A stretch of DNA of 64,000 bases from Mytilus edulis (lineage: Eukaryota > Mollusca > Bivalvia > Mytilida > Mytilidae): assembly GCF_963676685.1 (NCBI RefSeq), contig NC_092347.1, positions 91,452,592 to 91,516,591 on the forward strand, read 5' to 3'. The translations under genes were made by a program, and so were the position numbers. Shown piece by piece: positions 46,322 to 58,279 of the stretch; the stretch's first letter is position 1; the number at the start of each line of letters is the position of its first letter. Below the pieces are notes generated by a model. That model was not told the origin of the DNA. It searched no databases and worked only from the letters and a program-made list of their open reading frames with translations.

Positions 46322-46740
46322 ACTTATAATAACATTTTTTTAGCTATGATAAAAAAAAACGAATTTGATATTGTTTTTATTTAATTCACCTGTGCACTTT
46401 ATTGTGGGACCACGTGCTATCATGAATGAAAAGTATTATTGAGTGATACAATTGCTTACGGAATAACACGTGATGTGCTGTTAGCTAATCAGAATAAAGT
46501 ATTATAATGAAACATACATCTAATGTAATTATTCCATTATACATTTTTAACATAGTGAAAGAAATATTTTAAAAGCATTACTGGAAATATTAGCATATCC
46601 ATTATTCAATTATTTAATCATGCGGTTTCCCAAAATACCAAAGAGATCCTTTAAGAAGACATAAATTAAAAAATTTCCCTCATCATTCTCATTGGTTTTA
46701 GTTAGTAACCTCTCATAACCTCCAATGTTAAAAATGTCAT

Positions 46741-47351
46741 AAGTTTTTAAATTGTAGTAAACTTTTGTTGCCTTCTTTTCCGATTATTCCAAAATTTAAT
46801 GTTTGCCAAAAGATTATTGTACTTTTCTCTAGGGTATACGTTCCCCGTTTTCCCTGATTCTAATTTAGACCCCAAAGATTCTAGGAATTTGTCATCATCA
46901 ATTGACACGTAACCCAGATGAAGAAGTGAAAAAAAAACAAGATGGCCTGGCGGTATTTTAAAAATGTTAACAAAGAAAATTTACTTATCCAATAAAAAAA
47001 AAAAATGTAAAAAAAGTGTGAGCAAAAAATTATATTTTAATTTTGTCTAAAAGTGTAAACATTTTCATATAATTATTTTGATTATTGTTTAAAATTAGAA
47101 TCTCACTCCCTAATTTTTATTTGATACACTTACATTTTTTGAATCTTTTCTTTTTTGTAATACCACAAAATTGTATGAATTGACTCTGTTTTGAATACCA
47201 AGGTAAAATAAAAGATCTTTTGTATAATTTGAAAAAAACAAGGGTTGATGTAAATGTTAATATACATGTTGAGAAACTATTTTTATAGAAAGTACAAAAG
47301 CTACATTTGTCATTTCTTATAGTAAAAACGGGAAAACACGTCAGAAATCGT
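46741..47351. other. AT-rich non-coding stretch
   Basis: Nothing recognised. Confidence 0.35.
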
Positions 47352-47585
47352 TTATACGACGGGTGCCACATGTGGAGCAGGATCTGCTTACCCTTCCGGA
47401 GCACCTGAGATCACCCCTAGTTTTTGGTGGGGTTCGTGTTGTTTATTCTTTAGTTTTCTATGTTGTGTCATGTGTACTATTGTTTTTCTGTTTGTCTTTT
47501 TCATTTTTAGCCATGGCGTTGTCAGTTTGTTTTAGATTTATGAGTTTGACTGTCCCTTTGGTATCTTTCGTCCCTCTTTTATGAA
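47352..47585 (+). repeat. Family A dispersed element, best-preserved copy
   Basis: 'gacgggtgccacatgtggag' ... 'gcttacccttccggagcacc' ... 'tttttggtggggttcgtgtt' ... 'gccatggcgttgtcagtttg' ... 'ggtatctttcgtccctcttt'. It abuts a LINE fragment on its right. Confidence 0.8.
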
Positions 47586-48571
47586 TAAACCCTGGTTTAA
47601 CCGAGAATGTAAATTTGCGAGACAAAATTATCGTAAATTGAGACGAAAATTAAAAAAAAATCAAACAAAATTTGGAGGGATGGACTTTGGCATAAACTAC
47701 TGTTAAACAATGTAAATGGGAAAATGTTAAATGTGATTCAAAGTATGTACAAAAATATTAAATCAAATATTATTTTTAATAACAGCAAGTCTGATTATTT
47801 TCCGTGTAATAATGGGGTAAGGCAAGGGGAAAATATGTTCCCTTTTTTGTTTGCAGTTTTTTTAAATGACTTGGAAATTTTTTTACAAACAAAAACCTGT
47901 AAGGGCCTTTTCGCAGTTACAGAAAAATTAGAACATGAACTTGATGTATTTCTCAATATCATTTTATTATTATATGCTGATGATACTGTTTTGATGTCTG
48001 AAACACCACAAGATCTTCAAATACAGTTAGATTTAATTAATGAATACTGTTACTGAACAGTAAAAGTAAATGTATCCAAAACCAAAATATTATGTTTTTC
48101 ATATGGATGATTACCGGAAAATTTACACTTTGTTTTAGATGATCAAGAAATAGAAATCGTTTTAAAGAGTTTAGTTATTTGGGTATCTTATTGACAAAAA
48201 CGGGAAATTATGAAACGGCGATTAACTCACAAGTTGAAAAAGGGACAAAAGCGATGTATGAGATACTAAAAAGGGGGAAATTTCCTAGCCTATCAGTTTC
48301 TTGCCAGTTAGATCTTTTTGATAGAGTCGTAAAACCTGTTCTTTTATATGGATCTGAAATATGGGGATTCAGCAACTGTGATATTGTCAAAAAGGTTCAT
48401 CTAAAATTTTGTAAGTTGCTCCTAAATCTGAAATCTTCCACTCCAAACTGTATGATATACGGTGAGCTAGGACGTTTTCCACTCTCTGTTGATGTAAAAT
48501 GAAGGATGATATCCTACTGGTCTAAATTAATTATGAGAAAGCAGTCAAAGTATTCATGTATTATTTATAAG

Positions 48572-48739
48572 CAGGGGCGGATGCAGGAATTTTCAAAAGG
48601 GGGGTGCTAACCCAGGGCACCCAGGGCAAAGGGGGGGTGCAAAACATATGTCCCGATACAAATGCATTGATCGGCAAAAATAAAGGGGGGTGCGCACCCC
48701 CGGAACCCCCCCCCCCTCCCTCCCCTGGATCCGCCACTG
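48572..48739. mobile_element. 168-bp MITE inside the LINE relic
   Basis: Ends 'caggggcggatgcagg' and 'cctggatccgccactg' are inverted repeats, with C/G-rich subterminal sequence that can fold back. Flanked by ATAAG on both sides (48567-48571; 48740-48744). Confidence 0.75.
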
Positions 48740-48939
48740 ATAAGCTACTGTACCACTTGTATTGTACTAAACACATAGATTTTAAATGTTTTATATTAAC
48801 GTTTAACGTTGCGTCGTTTGTTTTCTCTTATTTTTGAGTGTAAAATGACATTGCGATAAGACGTGTCACGGTACTTGTCTATCCCAAATTCATGTATTTG
48901 GTTTTGATGTTATATTTGTTATTCTCGTGGGATTTTGTC

Positions 48940-49105
48940 TGATGCTTGGTCCGTTTCTGTGTGTGTTAGTTACATTGTAGTGTTGTGTCGTTGTTCTCCT
49001 CTTATACTTATGCGTTTCCGTCAGTTTTAGTTTGTTACCCCGATTTTGTTTTTTGTCCATGGATTTATGAGTTTGAACAGCGGTATACTACTGTTGCCTT
49101 TATTT
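48940..49105 (+). repeat. Family C tail inside the LINE relic
   Basis: 'tgttgtgtcgttgttctcct', 'cagttttagtttgttacccc' and 'gcggtatactactgttgcct' end just before the LINE frame resumes. Confidence 0.75.
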
Positions 49106-49640
49106 ATATGTGTTTAAATATATTCGATGAATGTGGATTTTCTTATATCTGGAACACACAGCTCTTTTTAAATGATGTATGGTTGAAATATAATATCAAA
49201 GTAAGATTGTGTGACCAATTCAAACAAACATGGAACGAGACTATTCAAAACTGTTTCAAAGCCTTGAATTATCGTATTTTTAAGAATTTATTGTGTTTTG
49301 AAGAATATTTTAATATTTTAGACGAAAAAGATTTTTGACATTATGTAAATTTAGAATGTGTAACCATAAACTTCAAGTCGAACTTGGAAGATGGTACATT
49401 ATAGAAAGGGGAAAAAGAAAGTGTAATTTATGTAAGCTAGATATTGGAGATGAATTTCATTACATTATTAATTGTTCACATTTTAGAGAAGAGAGAAATA
49501 AATTTATAAATCGAAATTTTAGTATAACGCCAAATATTATAGTATTTACTGAAATTATGTCGTCTACAAATAGGACAGATCTCATTAATTTATGTAAGTT
49601 CATACGAATTATAAATAAGCGAGTGTGTCCTCCTGAATAA

Positions 49641-49922
49641 GTTCTTTTTGTCTTTGTTGTTGTTGTATATATTGTATAGTTCAAGTTTCAAGTTTATTCC
49701 GTAAAACCTTTGTGGATTCAATGGTATAACAGAAAACAATAACAACAAAGTAACCCTCTGTCACAGCGATGGTTAAACAAGAGGCTTTCAAAGAAACATT
49801 TATACATGTACCGGATTGTCTTTAACAATGATTAATAGCAAAGCAATAATTTAACGAAGTCATGTTCCCTTTTCTCTTTTAAGTAGAATATCTTGGTTTC
49901 TTGTTTATAACACTGTTAATTG
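49641..49922. other. Possible LINE 3' UTR
   Basis: A non-coding AT-rich run directly after the LINE knuckle domain, with (GTT)n at ~49657. No poly(A) or repeat end is defined. Confidence 0.3.
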
Positions 49923-50488
49923 TTAGGTATTTCTTCTAGAATCGTCTGCGTTCTTTACTGTTTGGTAGTCAAATCTTGTTTGAATACGTGGAAACCTTTC
50001 AAGCTGCGATAATTGAGGTTCATTTGTTGATCTTTCGTATTGTTGTGTTATATTTCTCCGCTGTATAAAACTCAAAACATCATGTACATTTTCGTTTCCA
50101 ACTCTTTCAGTGTTTGGTTTGTACAAATCACCATCAATGTACAATTTGTTTCTTACCATACGTACTTTTCTTTTTTCTTTTCTTGCCTGTTTTGCAACTG
50201 GGTATAAAGGTTTTGTTGTTGTTCGATTTCAAACTGTTCTTTAACTCCGAATTGTGTCTCTTTTAATTTGTGTTCGTGTTTTAGCACAATTCCTTTGTCC
50301 TTAATTGATACAAATTTTGCAAATATCAGACGATTACCTCTGTGACCTCTTTTTCCGAATCGATGGACGCATACGAAGTCTACTCTTTTGTCAATTTTCA
50401 ACTTTTGTTTGATAAAAGAATTAAGTTTATCCTCAGTGTTTTCTTCTGGGTGAAATTGGATGCCAGTAAAGATGAGGTTGGTTTTCAT
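49923..50488 (-). pseudogene. LINE ORF1-like RNA-binding fragment
   Basis: Two overlapping frames on the minus strand. 50488-50153 carries 'NLIFTGIQFHPEENTEDKLN', 'KIDKRVDFVCVHRFGK', 'RLIFAKFVSIKDK' and 'LKETQFGVKEQF', the pattern of the RRM-type nucleic-acid-binding domain of LINE ORF1 proteins. A one-base shift at an A-rich run near 50165 separates it from 'MVRNKLYIDGDLYKP', the usual continuation. The N-terminal coiled coil is missing. Confidence 0.7.
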
Positions 50489-50717
50489 TGAGCGCCACTT
50501 TGTATATTTTTTTTTATTGTATATTTATGTTTATGTAGTAAATATATTGTAATATACATGCATGTCTTCTAATTGGTGATGAGAATAAAGATATATATAA
50601 TAAAAAAAATCTAAAATTTGAAGATCTGTTAAATGAATGTGTATTAATCATGTTAATATTATGAATATAATTAAGAAACTACTTTATTTCAAGAATAAAT
50701 CACCGAATATACATAAA

Positions 50718-50905
50718 TTCCAGGGTTCACTTATTGCCTAAAATTATGTTCGGCAAAAGGTTGAATAATCATCATCAGCTTCCATGAAATAAGCTTAGGG
50801 CCTGAAAATTTCAGGCAATAACTTAATACCTACATTTTAGGCGTTGGCTTATTGCATAGGATTTAAGCTTAGTGCCTAATTTCTCTTTTTGCCGCTAACA
50901 TATAT
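50718..50905 (-). repeat. Family E element, reverse
   Basis: The reverse complement begins 'atatatatgttagcggcaa' and contains 'taagcttaaatcctatgcaa' and 'taagccaacgcctaaaatg'. It is related to 45695-45885. Confidence 0.6.
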
Positions 50906-51974
50906 ATATTTATTAAGAAACTACCCCTTTACAACGGGGGCACTTGCAGGCAGGGTACCCACAAATGCGTCTAAGAGCATATACAATGAATAATGTACAA
51001 CGAAATAAAATACACATAGGACAATATCAAAGTTAAAAAAATAACTCCTTTTTTAAAACAAGTCAACATTCATGTAAAACATAACAACATTATATATTGA
51101 TATAAAATCTCAACATTAAGAGATCACATCAATTAAGTTGCACACGTAAATCACAGTTAGCTTAATTTTCTAAAATTGAAGATCTGTAACATGTGTAAGT
51201 TTACAATACATTTCACTCAACGGTTCATTCAACCTATGGCCACATTTCTAAATTTAGGTATAAAATTGTGTGAAAAAATGTTGGCATAGGTTAAATAATA
51301 TGTTACAGATTAAGTGTTATTAAAACATAAATTAATTAGGGGCTAATCAATCTACAACCAGTCTAAACCTAGCGTTAAAGTAAACTCACTTTACAATTGC
51401 TTTTACAAGTACTAGTGAAAATGTAGGTAATTGTGTGTGTTGATGATCTCTATATCAGAAAGGAATTAGTTTAAAATTAATATAATGAAATAATTGGGGA
51501 AAATGGATTTTATATAAAATAGATTCCTTCAAATACAATGACATGAAACTCATGTATTTCATAAATACTGACGCATGTAAAATATATATTTCAAAGGTTC
51601 ATTATTAATTATAACACATACAGAGAATAAGACACATTTCACTAATATGATTGTCTTAAAAAAGTCACACAATAAGATATGATGCTGCATCTGCATTATC
51701 AAATGATGTCATGTTTTTATCCTTGAGTCTCAGGGGCCAGTTTCAGAAGTGGTCCTAAATTTGGATATCTTTAAAAGTTGGTCACAAAGTAATGACTACA
51801 CGATAGTTTGTTTATATAAATTACACTCAATTTCTATATTAATTTTGCAAATTATCTTATTATTATCTAATAATCAATTCGGATGATGGAGTTCCAAATT
51901 AGAGACTTAAAATTTAGCCATAAATCTGGATTGTAATTAAGTATTTGACACCTAATAGGTTTTCTGACTCAGCA
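50906..51974. other. AT-rich non-coding stretch
   Basis: Nothing recognised apart from a short motif 'ggcataggttaaa' (~51283) shared with ~52933 and ~52964. Confidence 0.35.
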
Positions 51975-52019
51975 TAACTGTAAAAAACTTAGAATTGGTA
52001 TTAAGATTTGAATTTATAT

Positions 52020-52165
52020 TCAGTTTTTGTGCAATACACCATGCTGTTGCCAATTGCCCCCTCCCCCCCCCAAAAAAATAACCCCCTTTTCTTGTTTTTG
52101 TGCAATACACTATGCTGTTGAGAATTACCCCTTCCCCCCCCCCAAAAAAAAAAGAAAACCCTCTC
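52020..52165. repeat. ~85-bp tandem duplication with C8-C10/A-runs
   Basis: 'gtttttgtgcaatacaccat' with 'gctgttgcc' and 'gtttttgtgcaatacactat' with 'gctgttgag' are each followed by C-rich then A-rich runs. Confidence 0.8.
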
Positions 52166-53016
52166 AAAATTTTATTTTTCCCTTTTTTGTCCTTAATTCC
52201 TCAACAGTTTTAGCCAATCCTAACCATCCCTTTCTGGTATGGAACCTTGTGGTATAATTTCAGAGAGATCAATACACTGTTCCAGTGTGAAGAGTGATAT
52301 ATAAATTACAAGGACTTCAAACTGTGAAGCTAATCAGTTGTTGGTTTTTTTTTCTTTTCTGGTCGTATAATAAATGGTGCACTGTCACACTGAAAAGTTG
52401 CTGCCTATAAATGAACCAAAAAAACACTTCTTTTTTTATAATTATTTTAAATTTTATATTGCAAAATGAAATTGATTTTAAAAAAAAGTTTGTGTTGAAG
52501 TATATTATATTCGTATATTTTTTTATTTTTTTTTCATATTTTAAATACAACAAAATAATGAAAAAACAATTATCATCAAAATTTGAACAAATGAAATACC
52601 TTTTTGTCTCTTTTTTCTCAAGTACTGTAACAGTTATATTTAAGGGTTTAATTTTAGAAATTTAGTCTATTTTTTTCATATTAATTTAATATTTATCTCA
52701 ACACAATTTTATTAGTATCAAGGGTTTTATTTTACAATTTTTGTCTTTTTAGCTGTTTTTTGGATAATACCATTTTTACTACAACACAATTTTACAAATT
52801 ATTTATTTTTGTTTCTGAATTTTCAACATGTTCAAAGAGTAATATTTTTAAAATGCTTAAATATACTGAAATACTGACTGTATTTGACCTTTTATTATTG
52901 TTATAACAACACCTATTGCATTTTGTTTGTAGGCATAGGTTGAATATATTTTTATCAAATGTTGGCATAGGTTGAAGACACCCACTCAACATCTTTTTAC
53001 TAAAAGTGTCAACATG
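52166..53016. other. Very AT-rich stretch
   Basis: Low-complexity T/A-rich sequence. Overlapping frames (52317 -, 52411 +) are composition artefacts. Confidence 0.4.
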
Positions 53017-53340
53017 TTAACAAACATTTGGATCAACATTATAAAAATATTCACCTAGCAGTATGTTTATTTTTTCGTAGGACGGTAACTCTGTGAAGCA
53101 AAAGTCGGGGAAGATACTACTTAGGTACTCATTTATATCGGCAAAATACTTATTTTGTATAGGAGAATATTCAGAACATTCGAGAACGAAATGTTCCACG
53201 GACTCCTCAGATTTGCATGAACACATTTGACAAATGGGTCTCGCACATATCCTTCTATACAAAACTTGATTCAAGGGTAAACAATTTGTTCGTGCTAACA
53301 ATTTTAACCTTGTAGACTTAAAATCGAGCAAATTTGACAA
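53017..53340 (-). pseudogene. LINE C-terminal zinc-knuckle fragment
   Basis: A 107-codon frame with 'LKLLARTNCLPLNQVLYRR' and a Cys-Cys-His-Cys cluster 'CQMCSCKSEESVEHFVLEC', the layout of the region after the RT in several animal LINEs. Upstream domains are absent. Confidence 0.65.
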
Positions 53341-53766
53341 ATATTCAATTTTCTATATTGACACTTCTGTACTTGTCTCACCAAGTTTCACATGGTTTCA
53401 GAACTAGGTGAGACATGTTTTGCTTCCTAATATGGATTTCAAAGTTGGGTATTTTCCCTCAGTCATTTAAATCACTCGAAACCAGGTGAGACATACACAG
53501 AAGTAATAGATATGTATTACATAATAATATATAGAAAATTTAATATTTTAATCAACAACAAAATGATAAAAAATAAAATATCTGTATCATACATAATACC
53601 AAAGCGCCTGTGAGTAGAACATGTATAGTGTAGAAGTTTCATGTTTTTCAAATGCTTATTTCAGCGCAGACAAATGACTGAATACACATGTATTTTCTGG
53701 TTTATAAATATCTTTATGTTCAAATAAGTCAATCTAAACCGAACATAAACTGTATAAATGTCAATA

Positions 53767-53862
53767 TGTAACGAATAGGGAATAGGGAATAGGTAACGAA
53801 TAGGTAACGAATAGAGAATAGGGAATAAGTAACGAATAGGGAATAGGGAATAAGTAACCAAC
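53767..53862. repeat. GAATAGG/GTAAC minisatellite
   Basis: Irregular repetition of 'aacgaatagggaatagg' and 'gaataggtaacgaatag' units over ~95 bp. An open frame on the minus strand is a by-product. Confidence 0.85.
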
Positions 53863-53885
53863 TTGACGTCCATTCAATGTCGGAT

Positions 53886-53958
53886 TCACAGCGGTCTGTG
53901 TGATTGATTGATTATTCGGTAAGCAACCAACAATTAATCAAACACACTGACCGCTATG
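53886..53958. repeat. Imperfect inverted repeat, ~25-bp arms
   Basis: 'cacagcggtctgtgtgattg' is mirrored by 'caaacacactgaccgctatg' around an AT-rich loop. Confidence 0.6.
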
Positions 53959-53974
53959 GATCAAACTTTTCAAC

Positions 53975-54837
53975 ATAGACGATCTACAAAATAAAATAAA
54001 AAAACGTATGTAATAACATAATCATTATATATAATAATACGGTTATAATAATTGCAATGAAAAACAAATATGTTTTCAAAAAAGAATAATCAGTGCTCAA
54101 ATTTATAAATAGATACCTCTTGTTGAAGACCGTACTTTGACCTATTAATGGTTTACAAATAATGACTGGCGGAAAGTTGTCTCATTGGTAGTCATACCAC
54201 ATCTTCTTATGTCTATATACTGTATATTTTTAGTGGTTGCGTACAAAATTATCCTCGCAGTGCTTAAGCCAAGCTTCGAATATAACCTTCACAAGTTTAA
54301 TAACAAACAACTATATAAACGCTTAAAATTATTAGAAAAATAATCGTGCTATTACTTTAAAAAATCATAAACATTCCTTTGTGTTATAATATTTAACATC
54401 CAATGATATTTAAGTAAAAAATAGATAAAACTTGTTTAAAATTAGCAGGCAGACAAAACATGAAAAAGGAATATTGGATTTACTTCAGCGCGGTTAGTAA
54501 ATGTAGAAATGGACTTGATAAAATAGTGATGCTGCACCAACTCCCTCAGACGAAGTTGACAACAAATGATTCTATGGTTTGTTCAGATCCCATATAGCTC
54601 CTCTTGAGTTTATAAATCTATGACTATCACGCTTTCCCTTCTCTTCCTCCTCCTCCTTCGACTCTTAATTCTCCACCGCAGCAGCATCAACATGATCTTA
54701 AATTCAGAAATCATTTTTGTCTGACACTTGGACCAATGAGGAATGGTGTAATTTCTCTGTATTTGTTCCGCTTACAGTGTTTTTAAGATATTTTTATAAG
54801 ATTTGAATTATAGTCAGAGTTACTGTAGGAGCATTTT
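53975..54837. repeat. Segmental duplication, partner of 58280-58811 plus 62738-63078
   Basis: Collinear with the second locus ('gtgctcaaatttataaatag', 'ttaagccaagcttcgaatat', 'atgctgcaccaactccctca'). It holds a family D copy (54118-54210). Unlike the second locus it has no LINE at 'cagcgcggttag/taaatg' (54488-54500), so it gives the empty site. Confidence 0.88.
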
Positions 54838-55223
54838 TTTTATTGAATAACCGTTTCACAGATGATATCAGGTATGTTCCTTATGTCGTAACTACAATCC
54901 CGTTTCCTTTTCTTGAATGTGATCTACCGAACTAGACTATTTACCGGTGTTTGTAATAACATGAGCAACACGACGGGTGCCACATGTGGAGCAAGATCTG
55001 CTTACCTTTCCGAAGCACCTGATATTATCCCCAGTTTTTTGGTGGGGTTCGTGTTGCTTAGTCTTTAGTTTCCTATGTTATATCTTGTGAGCTATTATTT
55101 GTCTGCTTGTCTTTTTCTTTTTTAGTCATGGCGTTGTCAGTTGATTTTCGATCTATAAGTTTGACCGATCCTCTGGTGTCATTCGCTCCTCTTTTATATC
55201 TGGGCGTTCCATGCAATACTGTA
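54838..55223 (+). repeat. Truncated Penelope tail with family A
   Basis: Starts abruptly at 'tgaataaccgtttcacagat' (matches 42534) and runs through family A to 'gcgttccatgcaatact'. It is the Helitron-free version of 42534-44140. Confidence 0.8.
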
Positions 55224-56155
55224 TGAACTTTCGGTACCCTTCTCAAGTCGTTAACATCCATCTGATTGTTGTTTTTTATAAAGCCTGGTATATAAATTTT
55301 ATGCAGAAAACAAGTTTATTGTATAATTAACACCATGGTATTTTAATGTTGTAAGCTTACACATATTTATAGAAAAAACATTAACTTAAAGAATCTTTCT
55401 ATAGTCGTTCAACTTTTATGAGGGAACAGCCCCCAGATTCCCTGCTTAAAATTTATTTTCTTTGGTATAGACGTTTCAATGCTTCCTAACACCATATCTT
55501 ACTACTCTGTAGTTCCTAATTATTGATGGAAGAGATAACGACTACGAGGGCAAATAACTTCAAAGTATTATATATTACCTCTCATATTAAATACTCAATG
55601 TAAACTTAATATTATTAAATTTAATTCAAACTTATCTAAATCATGTAGATGGATCAAAAAGTACTGATATAAATGCGAGGAAATAACAGGCATTTAATTT
55701 TGTTCATTTAAATAAAAGTACATGTGTTACATAATAACATTATGAGAACTGAAATTTAAACGCATTTGCCTGATATAGTATCACTAATAAAATATTTTGT
55801 TTAAATTAAAACTCATCAAATAATACTTTAGAAAATATGAAAACTTTATAGAAATTTTTGTTAAAATCATTTGTTATCACACGTTCTGGCCACATTATTT
55901 TAACTCGGATATGACCAAAGCTGTGAATTTCCGACCATTGTCACATTCCCTATATGGTTTTGTTCCATTATACATTTTTAACATAGTGAAATAATTAATC
56001 TAAAAGCATTACAGGAAATATCAGCATATGCATTATTCAATTGTTTAATCATGCGGTTTCCCAAAATACCAAAGAGATCCTCTAAGAAGACATAAATTTT
56101 AAAATTTCCCTCATCATTCTCATTGGTTTTAGTTAGTAACCTCTCAAAACCTCAA
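55224..56155. repeat. Segmental duplication, partner of 44982-46740
   Basis: The shorter, probably less invaded, version of the duplicated block. It lacks the family E and foldback blocks. It ends near 'cctctcaaaacctc', where the sequence diverges. Confidence 0.8.
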
Positions 56156-56164
56156 AAAATGGGA

Positions 56165-56436
56165 CTCTTGTAGTTTTGTACTCGAAATTCAATTTTGTAC
56201 GGACAAAATTGAGTTTTGTTCAACAAAAATGAGTTCAGTTTAGCATACTACAAATTTAAAATTTTGTCATACAAAATTATCTTTCAGTGGACAAAAGTTA
56301 CTTTGGTCATGACAAAATTCATTTTTGTAACACAGACTTTACTTTTGTTACCTAATTTGAAAATTGGGCGACAAAAGTCAATTTTGTATGCAAATTAGAT
56401 TAGTTTGGATTCTGTGAACTAATTTGCATACAAAAT
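56165..56436. repeat. Cluster of ACAAAA/TTTTGT inverted repeats
   Basis: Successive short hairpins of the type 'aattttgt-NNN-acaaaatt' (e.g. ~56191-56210 and ~56261-56279) end with a perfect 18-bp-arm inverted repeat: 56381-56398 'attttgtatgcaaattag' and its complement at 56419-56436. The 60-codon frame over it is incidental. Confidence 0.8.
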
Positions 56437-58279
56437 CAGGGGCATAAGTTTAGTCTTGAAATGCGCATAGATGATTAAAGGGCTACATATCTGACCAGTA
56501 GTCAAGTCCCTATGACTGAAATAACAAAATCACACAATATGTACATGTAGGTTAAAAAAAAGAGAGGCGATAAGGGCATTGTATTCTTGTATTAATCGTA
56601 TATTCATGTATTGTTTTCCGGCCATTTTTTTTCAAATCATTTTCGTATATATTTTTATATTTAAGTCTAGGAGAACATCTGGTAATGCTTTCCCGACGTT
56701 AATACCAACTATGTACTTCGGTGTCGGTGAGAAAGGCTTTGTTAAACGAATGATTTTGTCAAGCGTAAGGTAAAGATAAATGTATGCAACTTTCTATGTC
56801 TAGTTTCCAGGTTCCCATATCTGTTGTTATTCATACTTGATTGTCCCCTCGGGTTTCTCTAACGCCTTCTTCATTAGACTAGGGAAGATAACAGGATAAT
56901 CACCATTGCAGAACAACACAAGATACTCTACATCACTAATCCCAATTCAAAGCAATTAAAAAAGAAACAGAGAAAAAAATGATGAAAAACATTCCCCCCA
57001 AAAAGTTAGTTTCTTCAAAACCTATCTAGAATCGATGCGAATGTCCATCATTTTAGGCCTTTATAGATTACGTTTTGTTGGTATGTTACTTTCTTATTGA
57101 TGTTTATTTAACATATCTTTTTCTTTATTTTCTTATCTTTTGGAAAATTAGAAAATGTCAAACGGACTACTGAATCGCATGATCAATAATTTTCATAATA
57201 CAATACAAACAATGATATATATAAAAAAAATTAAGGAGAACTATTTTTGAAAGTTCTTAAAAAATATGTAGAATAAGAATCTAGTATAATATGTGTTTTA
57301 ATTAAATACTAATGCATTTTAATGCAAGTGTGGTTGATATAGATAACAAACAAGCAGCCCCAAAAAAGAAAAATAGATATACATGTATGTACATGTATAG
57401 TACACAATAAGTATATAAGCTTGCCATTGTTAAAAAAAATTGACTCATCATCTCCTATTATTCATTTCATTTCTTGTAAACATGTGATATAAATACGAAA
57501 TGACTATGAACAAATATTACCAAAAAAAACAGATGTAAAATTCTTTTTGTTTCCGTATTCCGTTTCCGTTCGGTATTCCGTTCTGTTTTCCGTTTCCGCC
57601 GTTTAGCAACACCCGTTTTTAAAAGCGTGTTTATTCATTTAAATGTATTGATAAAAAGGTGAGTCCCGTCCTTTACATGCATTCAGTCATCCTTATTAAT
57701 AATTTCTTAATATTTCGTTTATCAGTTTATCTAACATGTATGATTTTGTATTTCATTTTGAATACGCATGCATACTACGCGTCACTTTGGCGGATAGTTC
57801 AACAATGTTATGCAAATTCTTACGGTATGAAATTAAAAGATTAGTTTTAATCCAATTAAAATCGAAAACAGTACATTTATATTGTTCCTTATAAAATACG
57901 ATATTTCTCACAAGTATTAATTTATTTTACACATGCAAAAGAAAAAAATCTTCGTCGATGTAACATTTCAATCCGTTTTACACCAACATGCCTTCAATGA
58001 TCTTCAATGAATTCATTTGAATTTCGTGGTGATCATGATAGTACATTGCAATACTACGTCTTCATTTACGTACACACATGATACGATTTTTTTTTATATA
58101 TATTTCGCGGACATTTTGCTCCGTTTATGATACGTAACTTCGGAATGACCAAACGCTTGGCTACTGTGTAACGTTCTGTGTGTTCGATTTATAGCATGAA
58201 AACACTAAAAGAGGAATGTGCAACCCATTATAAATTATTGTAATTAGTGTAATGGATCAGTATAATGAGATCCTTATTA
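56437..58279. other. Non-coding stretch
   Basis: No supported gene. Small frames at 56579 and 57659 lack motifs. Confidence 0.35.

Larger units (their letters stand above)
44982..46740. repeat. Segmental duplication, partner of 55224-56155
   Basis: Starts 'atgaactttcggtacacttc' and is collinear with 55224 onward ('gggaacagcccccagattcc', 'cacgttctggccacatta', 'catgcggtttcccaaaatac'). This copy carries extra sequence at ~45432-45890 (including family E) and ~46167-46530 (including the foldback element). Confidence 0.8.
47585..49640 (+). pseudogene. Degraded LINE ORF2 with nested insertions
   Basis: Pieces of a LINE polyprotein: linker 'NKPWFNRECKFARQNYRK' (47588); an internal deletion; RT motifs 'NGVRQGENMFPFLFAVFLND' (~47812), 'LLLYADDTVLMSE' (~47966) and 'YLGILLTKTGNYETAI' (~48176); then 'VKPVLLYGSEIWG' (~48330). 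The frame is cut near 48571 by inserts (48572-49105) and resumes at ~49109. It ends with a Cys/His knuckle 'CNLCKLDIGDEFHYIINC' (~49420) and a stop at 49640. The RT catalytic YADD is intact. Stops and shifts show that it is dead. The clade is uncertain (CR1/L2/RTE-like). Confidence 0.8.

Noticed and set aside
48561..48837. Proline/glycine-rich frames on both strands
   Set aside because: Translation of the C/G-rich MITE; no independent evidence for a gene.
52317..52665. Overlapping Phe/Ile/Lys-rich frames on both strands
   Set aside because: Produced by extreme A/T composition; no motif.
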